Positions 1 through 8,618 are shown, numbered from the stretch's first letter. The stretch is 64,000 bases of DNA from Candidatus Poribacteria bacterium (GCA_022825825.1 JAJDWA010000022.1:78078-142077); one strand, 5' to 3'. The notes: generated by a model from the letters alone, not told the origin. A program made the numbers and translations.

Positions 1-659
1 CCCCAGAAAACCCATTTGGTATTATTAGGATCACCATCAACAGCAAGCTCAAAGAGATCCGGACATTCACCGTCTGGTATCTTGATATCAGAGAGACGTT
101 CCCATTCCTTTAGATTTGTAGATCCAAAAAAGGTAAAATCATTTCCATCAAGGAAAAGCGTCATCACCCATTTTTGTGTTGGTTCGTGCCAAATCACCTT
201 CGGGTCACGATTGCTCCCAACGATGTGTTCAATGACGGGATTACCTTCATATTTTGTCCAACTCCGTCCACGGTCATTACTATAAGCAATGCTCTGTGTA
301 AACGGCACCTTTTCTGGTGCGTGGCTACCAGCAGAAGTATAAAATACCACAAGTACCGCCTCGTCACCTGTTTGGAAACCAGCAGTATTGTTATAATCCA
401 CTACCCCGGAACCCGAGAAAATAGTTCCAAGTTCATCAGGATGGATGGCGTGTGGCAGCTGCTTCCAGTGAACAAGGTCAGGACTAACAGCATGTCCCCA
501 CGTCATATTACCCCAGTTGATGCCGAAGGGATTGTGTTGAAAGAAGAGGTGATACTCTCCTTTGTAATATATCAATCCGTTTGGGTCGTTGGTCCAGTTG
601 GTCTTAGGTGTAAAATGGTATTGCGGCCGATATGTTTCCTTGTAAGCAGTTTGAATCAT
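1..659 (-). CDS. Glycoside hydrolase family 32 (levanase/invertase-like), N-terminal part
   Basis: The reverse strand reads open from an ATG at 659 to the window edge (219 codons visible), with an AAGGAAGGA ribosome site 8 bases upstream. The N-terminus contains NDPNG at residues 24-28, where D25 is the GH32 nucleophile. It also contains the RDP motif at 151-153 (transition-state stabiliser) and ECPDLF at 198-203, where E198 is the acid/base. GH32 enzymes hydrolyse beta-fructosidic bonds in sucrose, levan or inulin. No signal peptide precedes the catalytic domain, so a cytoplasmic enzyme acting on imported oligosaccharides is likely. The C-terminal beta-sandwich lies outside the window. Positive-strand open frames in this stretch are only its antisense shadow. 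Confidence 0.93.
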   Translation of the reverse strand, partial: MIQTAYKETYRPQYHFTPKTNWTNDPNGLIYYKGEYHLFFQHNPFGINWGNMTWGHAVSPDLVHWKQLPHAIHPDELGTIFSGSGVVDYNNTAGFQTGDEAVLVVFYTSAGSHAPEKVPFTQSIAYSNDRGRSWTKYEGNPVIEHIVGSNRDPKVIWHEPTQKWVMTLFLDGNDFTFFGSTNLKEWERLSDIKIPDGECPDLFELAVDGDPNNTKWVFW

Positions 660-753
660 TATCTATTCCTTCCTTTCGCAGGTAAGTGTGTCTCGTGGAC
701 ACAAACAGAATTATGATTTATGGTCTATCTCTATTCCTCACGCTTTAATGGGG

Positions 754-782
754 ATTCTATACATGTTTCTTTATTTTGTCAA
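754..782 (-). promoter_or_regulatory. Sigma-70-type promoter of the GH32 gene
   Basis: On the minus strand TTGACA (782-777), a 17-base spacer and TAGAAT (759-754) form a near-consensus promoter. The predicted leader of about 90 bases contains a small hairpin (TGTGTC/GACACA, 687-703). Confidence 0.6.
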
Positions 783-1025
783 GAATACTTTGTTTAATAT
801 CAGTGAACATTTTATTGTCTTAAAATTGCAAATTTTTGTAAAATTAGGCAACCGTTTTGTCTGTTACCCGCGTCACTATATATTGAAATGAAGAAATTTC
901 TCATTATTGCTCCTTTCTGAAAAAAGAGAGAGTACATTTTATTCTCATCAACCTATGAGCAAATCGTGAGGGACCGTATAACTAAAATCAAATTTTGACA
1001 TTGTAAAGATAAGGAGAATTTTAAA
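783..1025. other. Divergent intergenic region
   Basis: AT-rich spacer between the divergent GH32 gene and the 1026 gene (the whole gap is 660-1025). Apart from the minus-strand promoter and the AAGGAG ribosome site at 1011-1016, I see no gene or convincing repeat. TTGACA at 995-1000 lacks a -10 box at the right distance. Confidence 0.5.
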
Positions 1026-2693
1026 ATGAAAACGTTAATTAGGGGTTGTCTTATTCTAATTTTAGTAAGTACCCCACTTTACGCGGATGTGAATTCCACA
1101 CATACTGACAAAATCACGCTCACTCTTGATAGTGGGCAAGAAGTAAATGTGAAAGGCTTTATTGCCCCAATAGGGGATGCCGTGTCCGATAATTTTAAAG
1201 AGTGGGATTCCTTGACAAATCTACGGGTTGCAGAACCTGAGAAAAAGTATCCCGCATCGGTTTTCCAATCTTTTCTGCCGAACAAACCGGTTTCGGTTGG
1301 TGAACTCTGGGGAGTAAATACGGAAGGTGTTGTTACCTTGCTCAAGCAGCTACATCCGAATCCAAATCTGTTTTTGCACATCAATGCGGGTGATTCTCTC
1401 GGTTTATGGGCGTGCCTACGTGCCTACAACGATAAGTTTGCTGACATCGTGTTTCGTATCCATGCCGAATTTGTCCTCAAAGATGGATGGTTTACACCCT
1501 CACAATTTACTGGACATCTGGTTATTGACCGAATCGAAGAGAAGGTCACTTTTTTTGAGATGTACATCCCTGAAGGCACGATAAACTTTGATGTCAATAG
1601 AAAATTACATGGAATGCGTATTTCAGGAACAGGCTATTGCTCGCAAATGGAACTCCGAACTGGAACGAAAGATTTTCTGGAAAACGTCAAGTTTTCAGAA
1701 TCCATTACCCAAAAAGCGGCTGAACGTGCTTTGATACTACGCTTCTATAAATCGCAGCAAATCAATTGGGTGCATCCGGACCAAGTGTTGGAGATGTCAA
1801 AAGCACTGCAAAAGCCGATTCAGGCTATCTCCATAGATGGACCGTTGGTTGATGAGTCGTGCTGAGGGAGCGGTAAAACCCTGAGGGCAGTTGTCCTCTC
1901 TAATGACCGAGTCATCAAGTTTTTGAACGAAAATTTTATCAATACTTGGGTGTCAAATGTTGAATTAGAACGTACACCTTCTAAGAAAGTCTTTATTGCG
2001 CTGAGACAGCAACAGGGATTTAAACCGTTTGATAAAATGCATCCGTTGGCACAGGCGATTATGAAAGGGTGGAAGAAACGTTCACCAGCGGATTCTTTGG
2101 TGCTATCACCGAAACTGGAACTGATGGGTAAATTACCTGTCAACGAACGGAGCGCGCCATACAACGGGGCAAAGGGTTACCTTTTATTTCTCAAGGATGC
2201 CTTAGATGGTAAAATGCCCGGATTGAATGAGGATATCCTGAAACCTACAAAAACAGATTGGGGGACGCTCCTCGAATCTGGTGCTGTCGTAGATGATGGC
2301 TTGACAGTTGTGCTTACCAATGAGAGACCCGAACAAGAGGTACTTAGTGTTTTTCGGGCATCTGACTACACTATCGTAGAAATTGATGTGACTGCCTATA
2401 AAGACGGCGGTTTGCTCACTATTGATGTCTGGGTTGGGGATGCCGAAATTGCTGGGTCGTTTGATCTGTTTTCTGGTCATACACAACGTGCTGTGGAACT
2501 CGCACCTGACAACGCGCTTGCCTCTGCAAGGAATATTCTTCCAGACGAAAGGAAAACAATCACGTATCGTTTTAACAAGGGACAAGTCTTCAAGTTAGGT
2601 GCTATTGGGAATTCCAGTGAGAAGGCGAAAATCAATGGATTTCTTGCTAATGTTTCTGTTAAACCTACACCACAACAAAAGGATGAACAGTAA
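1026..2693 (+). CDS. Secreted thioredoxin-like protein with in-frame TGA, candidate selenoprotein
   Basis: Start ATG at 1026 after AAGGAG. Residues 1-20 are a signal peptide (cut after LYA). The frame meets TGA at 1863-1865, directly after Cys279, and stays open without a frameshift to TAA at 2691-2693. Read through, it gives 555 residues. The sequence around the TGA, C-U-G-S-G-K at 279-284 followed by a helix-like stretch and NENFINTW, resembles a thioredoxin-fold active site with selenocysteine at position 280. A hairpin typical of a bacterial SECIS follows at 1883-1898. Residues about 430-550 form a domain that recurs in the neighbouring sigma factor. The function is unknown; an extracytoplasmic redox role is inferred. 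The alternatives are two separate ORFs (the second from TTG at 1923, with no ribosome site) or a nonsense mutation. No selA, selB, selD or tRNA-Sec lies in the window. Confidence 0.75.
1863..1898 (+). promoter_or_regulatory. Candidate Sec UGA codon with bacterial SECIS-like hairpin
   Basis: TGA at 1863-1865 is followed by the stem GAGGGC (1883-1888), loop AGTT (1889-1892) and GTCCTC (1893-1898): six pairs including one G-U. The loop starts 23 bases after the TGA and has a G in its first two positions. Both agree with the known bacterial SECIS pattern, from memory of the family rule. Confidence 0.65.
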
Positions 2694-2768
2694 TGTTACT
2701 TTCTGCTGGTGCGCTTGCAAAGTGCAACAGCAGTGATCAACGAAGTTATCCTTTTCTGGAGGTAATGG

Positions 2769-4094
2769 ATGAAAAATGGCGATGTTGAACTGATTCTGAG
2801 TGTCCTTGATGGTGACCAAAGCGCTTTTACCAAACTGGTGCGAAAATACCAGAAACCGATTCACGCGCTTGCATGGCAGAAAATAGGGGATTTCCACATC
2901 GCAGAAGAGATTACCCAGGATACCTTCCTGAAGGTCTATCAGAAACTGGCAACGTTGAAAGATCCAAATCGGTTCGCCGGATGGCTTTATAGAATTGCCG
3001 CCCGCCAATGCCAAGCGTGGCTGAGAAAAAAACGGATGCAGACGCAATCGCTTGAAGATACGGATACCAAACAGATAGAAAAAATGACGTATTCTCAATA
3101 TGTTGCCGAAGAGCGGGCGAAAGCGGCGGCAGAAGCACAACGCGATATTGTCCATAAATTGCTTGCACGGTTACAAGAGAATGAACGTACCGCCATTACA
3201 CTCCATTATTTCGGAGAAATGACGTGTGAAGAAATTAGCCGTTTTTTAGGTGTATCGCCAAGCACTGTTAAGAGTCGGCTTCGGCGAGCGCGGCTCCGCT
3301 TAAAAAAAGCGGAACCTATGATCCGAGAAGCGTTAGAAGGTTTCCAAATTAAAGCGAATCTCACTGAGAATATCATGAAAGAAATCCCACGTATCAAACC
3401 CGAAACGCCTTCTGGAAGTAAACCATTTGTGCCGTGGGCAATCGCTGCTTCAACTGTTGTTATCGTTATGGCGATGCTGGGAATAGGTAATCAATATTTA
3501 TCTCGCTTCCAACAACCTTACAACTTTGATGCAACATCCGAGATGACGGTGGAGATTATTGACGCGCCTATTGTTCTGGATACTACTTCAAAACCGAATG
3601 TGCGGACTCAACAAGGTAAATCTATGGTACCCAGTAAAGGGGACAGTCTTACCCTGAACGCAACTCAACCGGAATATGTAACGAGATTTCTCTCCGCACA
3701 GGCAAAGAACATTGTCCTCAACGATGATAAACCTTCACAAGATGTATTGAGCATTTTCCGAACACCGACAGCAGGCTATCAAGATTATACTGTGGTTGAG
3801 ATTGATGCAACAGCATTTAGAGATGGTGGGACCCTCACAATTGATATTCAGGTAGGGAGTGCCGAGGCTGCCGGTGCGTTTGTGCTGTTTGAGAACGAGA
3901 ACGAACTCTCCATAGGAGAAATGCCCAAGACTATACTTACTGCAGCGTCTGGAATTCCAGGCGGTAAAACAGGGAGAATTGCATATCGTTTTGAACAAGG
4001 CACAACCTTCTTGTTAGGATCTACCGGCAAGTCGTTTAGTGGGAAAGGGAAGGTCAATTCTTTCCTCTCGAGAATTTCTATAGAACCTGAGTGA
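2769..4094 (+). CDS. ECF-type RNA polymerase sigma factor with membrane anchor and extracytoplasmic domain
   Basis: 441 residues; ATG 2769 with GGAGG at 2758-2762. Residues about 10-75 are sigma region 2 (AEEITQDTF motif) and about 130-185 region 4 with the helix-turn-helix (EEISRFLGVSPSTVKSRLRR). A single hydrophobic segment at about 219-243 follows, and then some 200 residues that should lie outside the cytoplasmic membrane. The last 120 (about 318-441) match the C-terminal domain of the upstream secreted protein (DVLSIFR, TVVEIDATAFRDGGTLTID, ITYRF/IAYRF). No separate anti-sigma factor is nearby, so the sensor may be built in. Its sigma part is closely similar to the protein at 48117. The 75-base gap to the upstream gene suggests one operon. 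Confidence 0.9.
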   Translation: MKNGDVELILSVLDGDQSAFTKLVRKYQKPIHALAWQKIGDFHIAEEITQDTFLKVYQKLATLKDPNRFAGWLYRIAARQCQAWLRKKRMQTQSLEDTDTKQIEKMTYSQYVAEERAKAAAEAQRDIVHKLLARLQENERTAITLHYFGEMTCEEISRFLGVSPSTVKSRLRRARLRLKKAEPMIREALEGFQIKANLTENIMKEIPRIKPETPSGSKPFVPWAIAASTVVIVMAMLGIGNQYLSRFQQPYNFDATSEMTVEIIDAPIVLDTTSKPNVRTQQGKSMVPSKGDSLTLNATQPEYVTRFLSAQAKNIVLNDDKPSQDVLSIFRTPTAGYQDYTVVEIDATAFRDGGTLTIDIQVGSAEAAGAFVLFENENELSIGEMPKTILTAASGIPGGKTGRIAYRFEQGTTFLLGSTGKSFSGKGKVNSFLSRISIEPE

Positions 4095-4206
4095 GCAAAG
4101 AAAAATGAATATTAACGTTAAAAAATACCAAATCTGGGACATACGCTATGGTCCCTATCTATATGGATGGGTGTATACTTAATCTTTAAATCAAAAGGAT
4201 AAAAAA

Positions 4207-5301
4207 ATGAAAATAACGAAATTAGTACATTTTATGCTTCTCTTAACTGTTGCCGTCTTCCTGGTGGACGGTTTTACGCAGGATTTACCCACGGGTGCTA
4301 TAGCACGCATTGACATAGGTGAGGGACCTGTTAATGCTATTGCATATTCTCGATCCGAAAATCGGATCGCAGTGGCAGCTGCAGAAAATATTCACATCTA
4401 CGATGCAAGCACCTATAAAAAACTTACGGTGTTTAACGGACATACCGATTTGGTATTAGCACTTGCCTTTTCTCCGAACGGCAAATTTCTTGTGAGCGGT
4501 AGTTTGGACAAGACAGCGCGTTTATGGAATATAGACTTAGGAAAACTCATACACACTTACAAAAAACATACAGGATCTATCAATGCTGTTGCTTTTTCAA
4601 CAAAGGGGGAGAAGTTTAAGAGTGGTAGTAACGAACATGCGGATGTTTGGTATTTGTATTTGGACCATCTCAGATCAGGGAAAAGTGGTAGTTACATGCC
4701 TACGAACAAATTCACTGCCACAGCATTCTCTTATGCAGGTGAAATAGAAGCACGAGCGTTCGACAGCGTATCAGTTTTGGATGATACCTTAGTTAAGCTC
4801 TTATCAGAAAACGGAAGAAAAATTGAGAAGAGCATTGTTTTCCTTGAGAGTTCGGATAGGGCTGGTTTCTTGTCTGCACATACAGCTTCGGTTAATGTCC
4901 TGACCCTTTTTGCAAAAGGAAAAATCCTTGCAACCGGAAGCGTAGATAAGACAATTCAGTTATGGAATGCAAACACCACTATTAACACCACTACTCACAT
5001 CACTAAACCGCTACACATTCTTTCAGGACATACCGGGGGCATTGCTGCTATGGACTTCTCAGTGAACGGTAAACTTCTTGCCAGTGGGGGTTCGGATAAA
5101 ACGATTCGACTATGGGATGTCGCAACTGGACAGCATCTGCATACGTTTACGGGGCATACGGGTGAAATTGGCGCGGTGACATTCTTGGGAGACAAAGCAC
5201 TTGCCAGGACAGCATTTGCTAAAGATAAAGCACTTGCAAGCGGAAGTTCAGATGGCACAGTTATCATCTGGGATCTGGGTAAAGTTATTCCAAATGATTA
5301 A
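4207..5301 (+). CDS. Secreted WD40-repeat protein
   Basis: 364 residues with an N-terminal hydrophobic signal sequence (residues 6-25, cut near TQD). At least five WD units are readable: GHTDLVLALAFSPNGK...ARLWNI, one around residue 120, one near 245 (IQLWN), GHTGGIAAMDFS...IRLWDV and GHTGEIGAVTF...VIIWDL. The middle (residues 130-220) is degenerate and lacks clear WD ends. WD40 propellers are protein-binding platforms; no enzyme motif is present. It lies 112 bases downstream of the sigma factor on the same strand and may belong to the same unit. The arrangement sigma factor plus secreted WD40 recurs at 45777-50927. Confidence 0.85.
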   Translation: MKITKLVHFMLLLTVAVFLVDGFTQDLPTGAIARIDIGEGPVNAIAYSRSENRIAVAAAENIHIYDASTYKKLTVFNGHTDLVLALAFSPNGKFLVSGSLDKTARLWNIDLGKLIHTYKKHTGSINAVAFSTKGEKFKSGSNEHADVWYLYLDHLRSGKSGSYMPTNKFTATAFSYAGEIEARAFDSVSVLDDTLVKLLSENGRKIEKSIVFLESSDRAGFLSAHTASVNVLTLFAKGKILATGSVDKTIQLWNANTTINTTTHITKPLHILSGHTGGIAAMDFSVNGKLLASGGSDKTIRLWDVATGQHLHTFTGHTGEIGAVTFLGDKALARTAFAKDKALASGSSDGTVIIWDLGKVIPND

Positions 5302-5364
5302 AGCATCTTCATAAATAAGTTTGGATAGAGTTAGCAAATCTGTGTAATGCCAAATTAACACATT

Positions 5365-5395
5365 GTAGGGCAAGACCTCTGTGTCTCAGCCCTAC
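5365..5395. repeat. Palindromic intergenic repeat
   Basis: GTAGGGC at 5365-5371 pairs with GCCCTAC at 5389-5395. The inside also pairs partly (AGAC/GTCT). It is one of many small hairpins of this style between genes in the window. Confidence 0.55.
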
Positions 5396-5396
5396 T

Positions 5397-5671
5397 GGGT
5401 GTGTAAAGTTTTTTGCATGAACATTAAGCAGCTTTTGTGTTTTGATACCAATAATTATCCCAAGCATTATTTTTAAACAAACACCGCCACTTCAACACGG
5501 CATTGATACCGGGTTGTTCCCATTTCATAGCTGCTTGTTTGCACCTTTGTCCCACAACATGTGGACACGCACTTTCAATCACACTCCCAATAGGATAGGA
5601 TACCATTTTTTATACCTCACAACATCTCATTTCTTTATACATCACTGTTTCTACAAAAACTTTACACACCC
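5397..5671. mobile_element. Miniature, internally deleted insertion sequence (ISKra4/UPF0236-like)
   Basis: Perfect 17-base inverted repeats GGGTGTGTAAAGTTTTT (5397-5413) and its complement (5655-5671) bound the element. Looser similarity continues about ten bases inward. Inside, on the minus strand, is the C-terminal end of a transposase. CCCTA stands just outside both ends (5390-5394 and 5672-5676), which may be a target duplication. About 275 bp remain, so it cannot encode a working transposase. Confidence 0.7.
5424..5606 (-). pseudogene. Transposase C-terminal fragment (ISKra4/UPF0236-like)
   Basis: 60 codons from an ATG at 5606. Readable motifs are YPIGSVIESACPHVVGQR, KWEQPGINAVLKWRC and WDNYW, which I recognise from the C-terminal region of ISKra4/UPF0236-type transposases (usual form YPIGSG-VIES and a final WDEYW). 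One residue seems lost after GS. Upstream in frame a TAA stops the reading after two codons, so the rest of the gene is missing. The assignment is from memory of the motif, not a search. Confidence 0.6.
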
Positions 5672-5687
5672 CCCTAAAATTGTCTTA

Positions 5688-5716
5688 TTGTGTTTATTCA
5701 ATAATTATGCTATAAT
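5688..5716 (+). promoter_or_regulatory. Promoter of the DUF362 gene
   Basis: TTGTGT (5688-5693), 17 bases, TATAAT (5711-5716). The predicted leader is about 80 bases. Confidence 0.5.
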
Positions 5717-5805
5717 CTTTCTATATCTAATAATCACATCTACAACATATTATTCCAAATTCCTGCTGCTAACGCGGCATGGTGCCAATTATCATAAGGA
5801 GCAAA

Positions 5806-7023
5806 ATGTCAGAAAAACATTTCAAAGTTCGTGCAGCACATTGCGATTATCGGGCAAGTGAAGAGGAGATTTACCAGACTCTACGTCGTATTACCGACCC
5901 GCTTACCCGATCTTGGAAACCGATTGAAACTGCAAAAAAAGTTGTTATCAAATTCAACATGATGAAACCGCATGAGCGTATTATCTATTTTGAAGGGCGA
6001 CGCCGTGAATTGGTCGACGATGCAGTCTGCCGTGCCGTCCTACGGTTGCTCAAGGAGCATACCACAGCACAACTTATCGCTACCGATACAAACCCATATA
6101 CCCACAGACATCGTATGCCTCCCGGTTTCAACTATGAACATCATCTCAAAGAATTTGGTGTGCAGTTTGTTGATTCAAATCTACCACCGTTTAAGGTTTA
6201 CGATGTTCCCGGTGGCGGGTCAATGTTTGACCGATACACGTTGAGTGCATGTTTTGACGATGCTGATGCTGTTGTATCCGTAGCAAAGATGAAAAATCAT
6301 GCATTTATGGGCATCACTTTGTGCACCAAGAATCTGTTCGGTTTACCGCCGATGCTGCTTCCTGAAGGAAGGACGCGAAGTTACTATCATCATCTAATTC
6401 GTTTATCCTACGTTCTACCTGATCTTGCCCTCATTACTAAGCCGTGTCTCAATATCATAGATGCGCTAACGGGACAATGGGGACGCGAATGGGGTGGCGA
6501 AGGCAGAATTTGCAACGCGCTCATCGCGGGCGATCATCCGATTTCCACTGATACCGTTGGCATGCATCTGATGGGACATGATCCTGCCTCTGACTGGCCT
6601 ACACCCCCCTTTAAACGCGATCGCAACCATATCCTCATCGCTGCACAACGCGGATACGGCACTGTTGACTTGGATGAGATTGATTGGAAAAGTGAGGTTA
6701 AAGCACCTTTAGCCGAGTTCGATTCGGTAGAGACAGATACGCCAGAAATGGTTGCCAATTGGAGACGCACGACGTGTGAACAGGGGTTAGTCTATCTCGA
6801 AAACCAAAAGGACATGATAGATAGGTATCGCGGAGATTTCATCTATTTGCAGGGCGGCGAAGTTGTATGGAGCGGTCCGGATCCGTCAAATTTGGGTAGT
6901 CGACGTCATCTCAGTGGAGAAAAGAAGGATAGCGCACTCTGGCTTAAACTTGTTGATGCTGAGGAACACGAAAGGGAACAATTTGGCGTCTATGAAGAAT
7001 GTTTGAAAGACTTTGCAGCCTAA
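5806..7023 (+). CDS. DUF362 domain protein
   Basis: 405 residues from ATG 5806, chosen because AAGGAG stands 5 bases before it; an in-frame start at 5779 lacks one. Family marks are VVIKFN near residue 46, DADAVVSVAKMKNHAFMGITLCTKNLFG around 155-182, and the ...ALIAGDHPISTDTVGMHLMG segment. DUF362 proteins have no settled biochemical role; some are fused to ferredoxin domains, but this one has no Cys-rich cluster. No signal peptide, so cytoplasmic. It is monocistronic or loosely coupled to the next gene, 74 bases downstream. Confidence 0.85.
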   Translation: MSEKHFKVRAAHCDYRASEEEIYQTLRRITDPLTRSWKPIETAKKVVIKFNMMKPHERIIYFEGRRRELVDDAVCRAVLRLLKEHTTAQLIATDTNPYTHRHRMPPGFNYEHHLKEFGVQFVDSNLPPFKVYDVPGGGSMFDRYTLSACFDDADAVVSVAKMKNHAFMGITLCTKNLFGLPPMLLPEGRTRSYYHHLIRLSYVLPDLALITKPCLNIIDALTGQWGREWGGEGRICNALIAGDHPISTDTVGMHLMGHDPASDWPTPPFKRDRNHILIAAQRGYGTVDLDEIDWKSEVKAPLAEFDSVETDTPEMVANWRRTTCEQGLVYLENQKDMIDRYRGDFIYLQGGEVVWSGPDPSNLGSRRHLSGEKKDSALWLKLVDAEEHEREQFGVYEECLKDFAA

Positions 7024-7097
7024 AAAATATGGAATTGTCGTAGGAAATACGTTATACTGATATTTAAAATTGGAAAGTCCTATAGGAAATTCATTAA

Positions 7098-7559
7098 ATG
7101 GTAAAAGATAAAGAGGAGAAAACTGATATAGCCCAAGAACAAAAGTTTGTACCGATACTTGGTATTAGACAAAAATGGTTTGACATAGCCTTAAAACTCT
7201 ATTCGGTGGTCTTTTTTGCCTATTCTTTTTTTGTCATTCGCGAAAAGTTTAGCGAAGGAAAACCGATTATGGAAACAACAGAGGCTATCTTTGTACATCT
7301 TGCGGCTTTTAGTGTAGTTGAAACTGTAATCTTCGTTGCACTATTTCAAGGAGTAGATATTCTCATGTATTTAACAGAAAGGTTTAGAGCGAAACTTCAA
7401 AGACAAATTGAAAAAGCCAGAGCTGAAGGCAGAGCTGAAGGTAAAGATGAAGTTTACCAAGAAATGGCTGCGTGGAATAACCGGCGGTTAGAAGCAGAAG
7501 CGAAAGGGATTCCTTTTGATGAACAACCTCCAATAAATTCGCAAGAAAAACCTGAATAA
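7098..7559 (+). CDS. Small membrane protein with two transmembrane segments, unknown function
   Basis: 153 residues. Two hydrophobic segments (about 30-50 and 70-93) are followed by a charged, probably coiled-coil tail rich in Arg, Glu and Ala, with a short internal repeat (RAEGRAEGKDEV) and ending WNNRRLEAEAKGIPFDEQPP. Both ends are predicted to face the cytoplasm. I know of no function. Codon use and the in-frame context make it a real gene rather than a shadow. Confidence 0.7.
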   Translation: MVKDKEEKTDIAQEQKFVPILGIRQKWFDIALKLYSVVFFAYSFFVIREKFSEGKPIMETTEAIFVHLAAFSVVETVIFVALFQGVDILMYLTERFRAKLQRQIEKARAEGRAEGKDEVYQEMAAWNNRRLEAEAKGIPFDEQPPINSQEKPE

Positions 7560-7616
7560 TCAATTTGGGTTTTAACTGTGTCTTTTCGTATTGAATCAGC
7601 GCTAAAGGAAAGATAA

Positions 7617-8369
7617 ATGGATATCACCGAGGCACAAAAGAAGCAATTAGATGAGCAGGGATGTATCGTCATTCCAGATGTGCTTTCCGATGAAGAAATC
7701 GAGATGTACAGAGCCGATATTCTTCGGTTAGCAGAGCAAGAAAAGCAGGATGGTTCTGCACTTCGCCATACCGATGGATACGGCCAGCATGTGCGTTGGT
7801 TGATGAACAAAGGCAAAATATACGAGAAACTCGTTGCACACCCGAAGGTGATGCCTTTCTTTGAACATCTGCTCGGCACGGATTACACATTAAGCACTCT
7901 CACCTCTAACATTATTGATCCGGGGGCTTCTGATGGAGGATACCATGTTGATAGTGTTTTAGGCGGCATGCCAGAACCGCTGCCCAGTTTTCCGGTGGTC
8001 GCCAACAGCCTCTGGTTACTTAACGATTTTACGCCAGAAAACGGCGGCACACGCCATGTACCGGGTATTCATCGTCAACAGATAAAACCGCCCCCTGGCA
8101 CCACATACCACCCCGACGAAGTGCGTCTCTCTGCACCGAAAGGCTCTGTATTTCTGTTCAACGGGGCAGTCTGGCATTCAGCTGGTGCTAACAAAACTGA
8201 TCAGCAGCGCATAGCACTTATCTGTTTCTGTTGCCGGTCTTTTATCAAGCCGATGTTTGACTTTGTGCATTATCTTGAATCAGAGGCACTTGAACGTGCT
8301 ACCCCAACAATGCGTAGGATATATGGGTTTGATTCCCAACCAAGACCGCCAGATAAACCTAAGCAGTAA
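7617..8369 (+). CDS. Phytanoyl-CoA dioxygenase (PhyH) family protein
   Basis: 250 residues, starting 57 bases after the previous gene with GGAAAG before the ATG. PhyH enzymes are Fe(II)/2-oxoglutarate oxygenases that hydroxylate small molecules. The iron triad is visible as H110 and D112 (YHVD) and H187 (VWHSAG), with an arginine about ten residues later for 2-oxoglutarate. GTRHVPGIHR at about 145-154 is the usual PGSH-like strand. Substrate cannot be inferred. The window has two more family members (16881 and 31794), so the family is amplified here. Confidence 0.9.
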   Translation: MDITEAQKKQLDEQGCIVIPDVLSDEEIEMYRADILRLAEQEKQDGSALRHTDGYGQHVRWLMNKGKIYEKLVAHPKVMPFFEHLLGTDYTLSTLTSNIIDPGASDGGYHVDSVLGGMPEPLPSFPVVANSLWLLNDFTPENGGTRHVPGIHRQQIKPPPGTTYHPDEVRLSAPKGSVFLFNGAVWHSAGANKTDQQRIALICFCCRSFIKPMFDFVHYLESEALERATPTMRRIYGFDSQPRPPDKPKQ

Positions 8370-8478
8370 TTGCAACGACGATAGGATTTAATTTGATCCT
8401 TTGTTCAATGTCGTTTCACTGTAATCAACACCTAATGCATTATAACATTGGAAAATTGCACAGATTATGTTGATTTTT

Positions 8479-8504
8479 GTTGGGTTTCGTCCAGGCAACC
8501 CAAC
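8479..8504. repeat. Small intergenic hairpin
   Basis: GTTGGGTT (8479-8486) and AACCCAAC (8497-8504) with a ten-base loop, in the 249-base gap between the PhyH gene and the regulator gene. The same arm sequence forms part of the larger palindrome at 31698-31760. Confidence 0.5.
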
Positions 8505-8554
8505 CTAAGGCCTGATGTGTCAAAGATTTACACATCTACACACAAATTATCATC

Positions 8555-8583
8555 TTGAATTGAAAAAATAGATATGTTATAAT
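8555..8583 (+). promoter_or_regulatory. Promoter of the SufR-like regulator gene
   Basis: TTGAAT (8555-8560), 17 bases, TATAAT (8578-8583); the expected start of transcription is about 30 bases before the GTG. Confidence 0.65.
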
Positions 8584-8618
8584 ACCTTTAAATTCAAACT
8601 TGTAAGAGGAAAAGTCAC

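Larger units (their letters stand above)
5302..5805. other. Long intergenic region with palindrome and mobile-element remnant
   Basis: Holds a GTAGGGC/GCCCTAC palindrome (5365-5395) that could end transcription of the WD40 gene, then a 275-bp IS derivative (5397-5671), then the promoter of the DUF362 gene. No intact gene is seen on either strand. Confidence 0.7.

Noticed and set aside
174..716. 180-codon plus-strand ORF and its neighbours at 16-285 and 688-891
   Set aside because: They are antisense to the GH32 gene or lie in an AT-rich gap. Their translations show no family features, and the minus strand has all GH32 motifs.
1923..2693. Separate gene starting at TTG 1923
   Set aside because: No ribosome site, start within a conserved-looking helix, and an open in-frame link to the upstream gene through a single TGA. 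Treated as the second half of the candidate selenoprotein.
5442..5861. 139-codon plus-strand ORF across the intergenic region
   Set aside because: Composition like random AT-rich sequence. It crosses the mini-element end and the DUF362 promoter and overlaps the DUF362 start in another frame.
7454..7879. 141-codon minus-strand ORF
   Set aside because: It overlaps two coherent plus-strand genes and has no recognisable motif.
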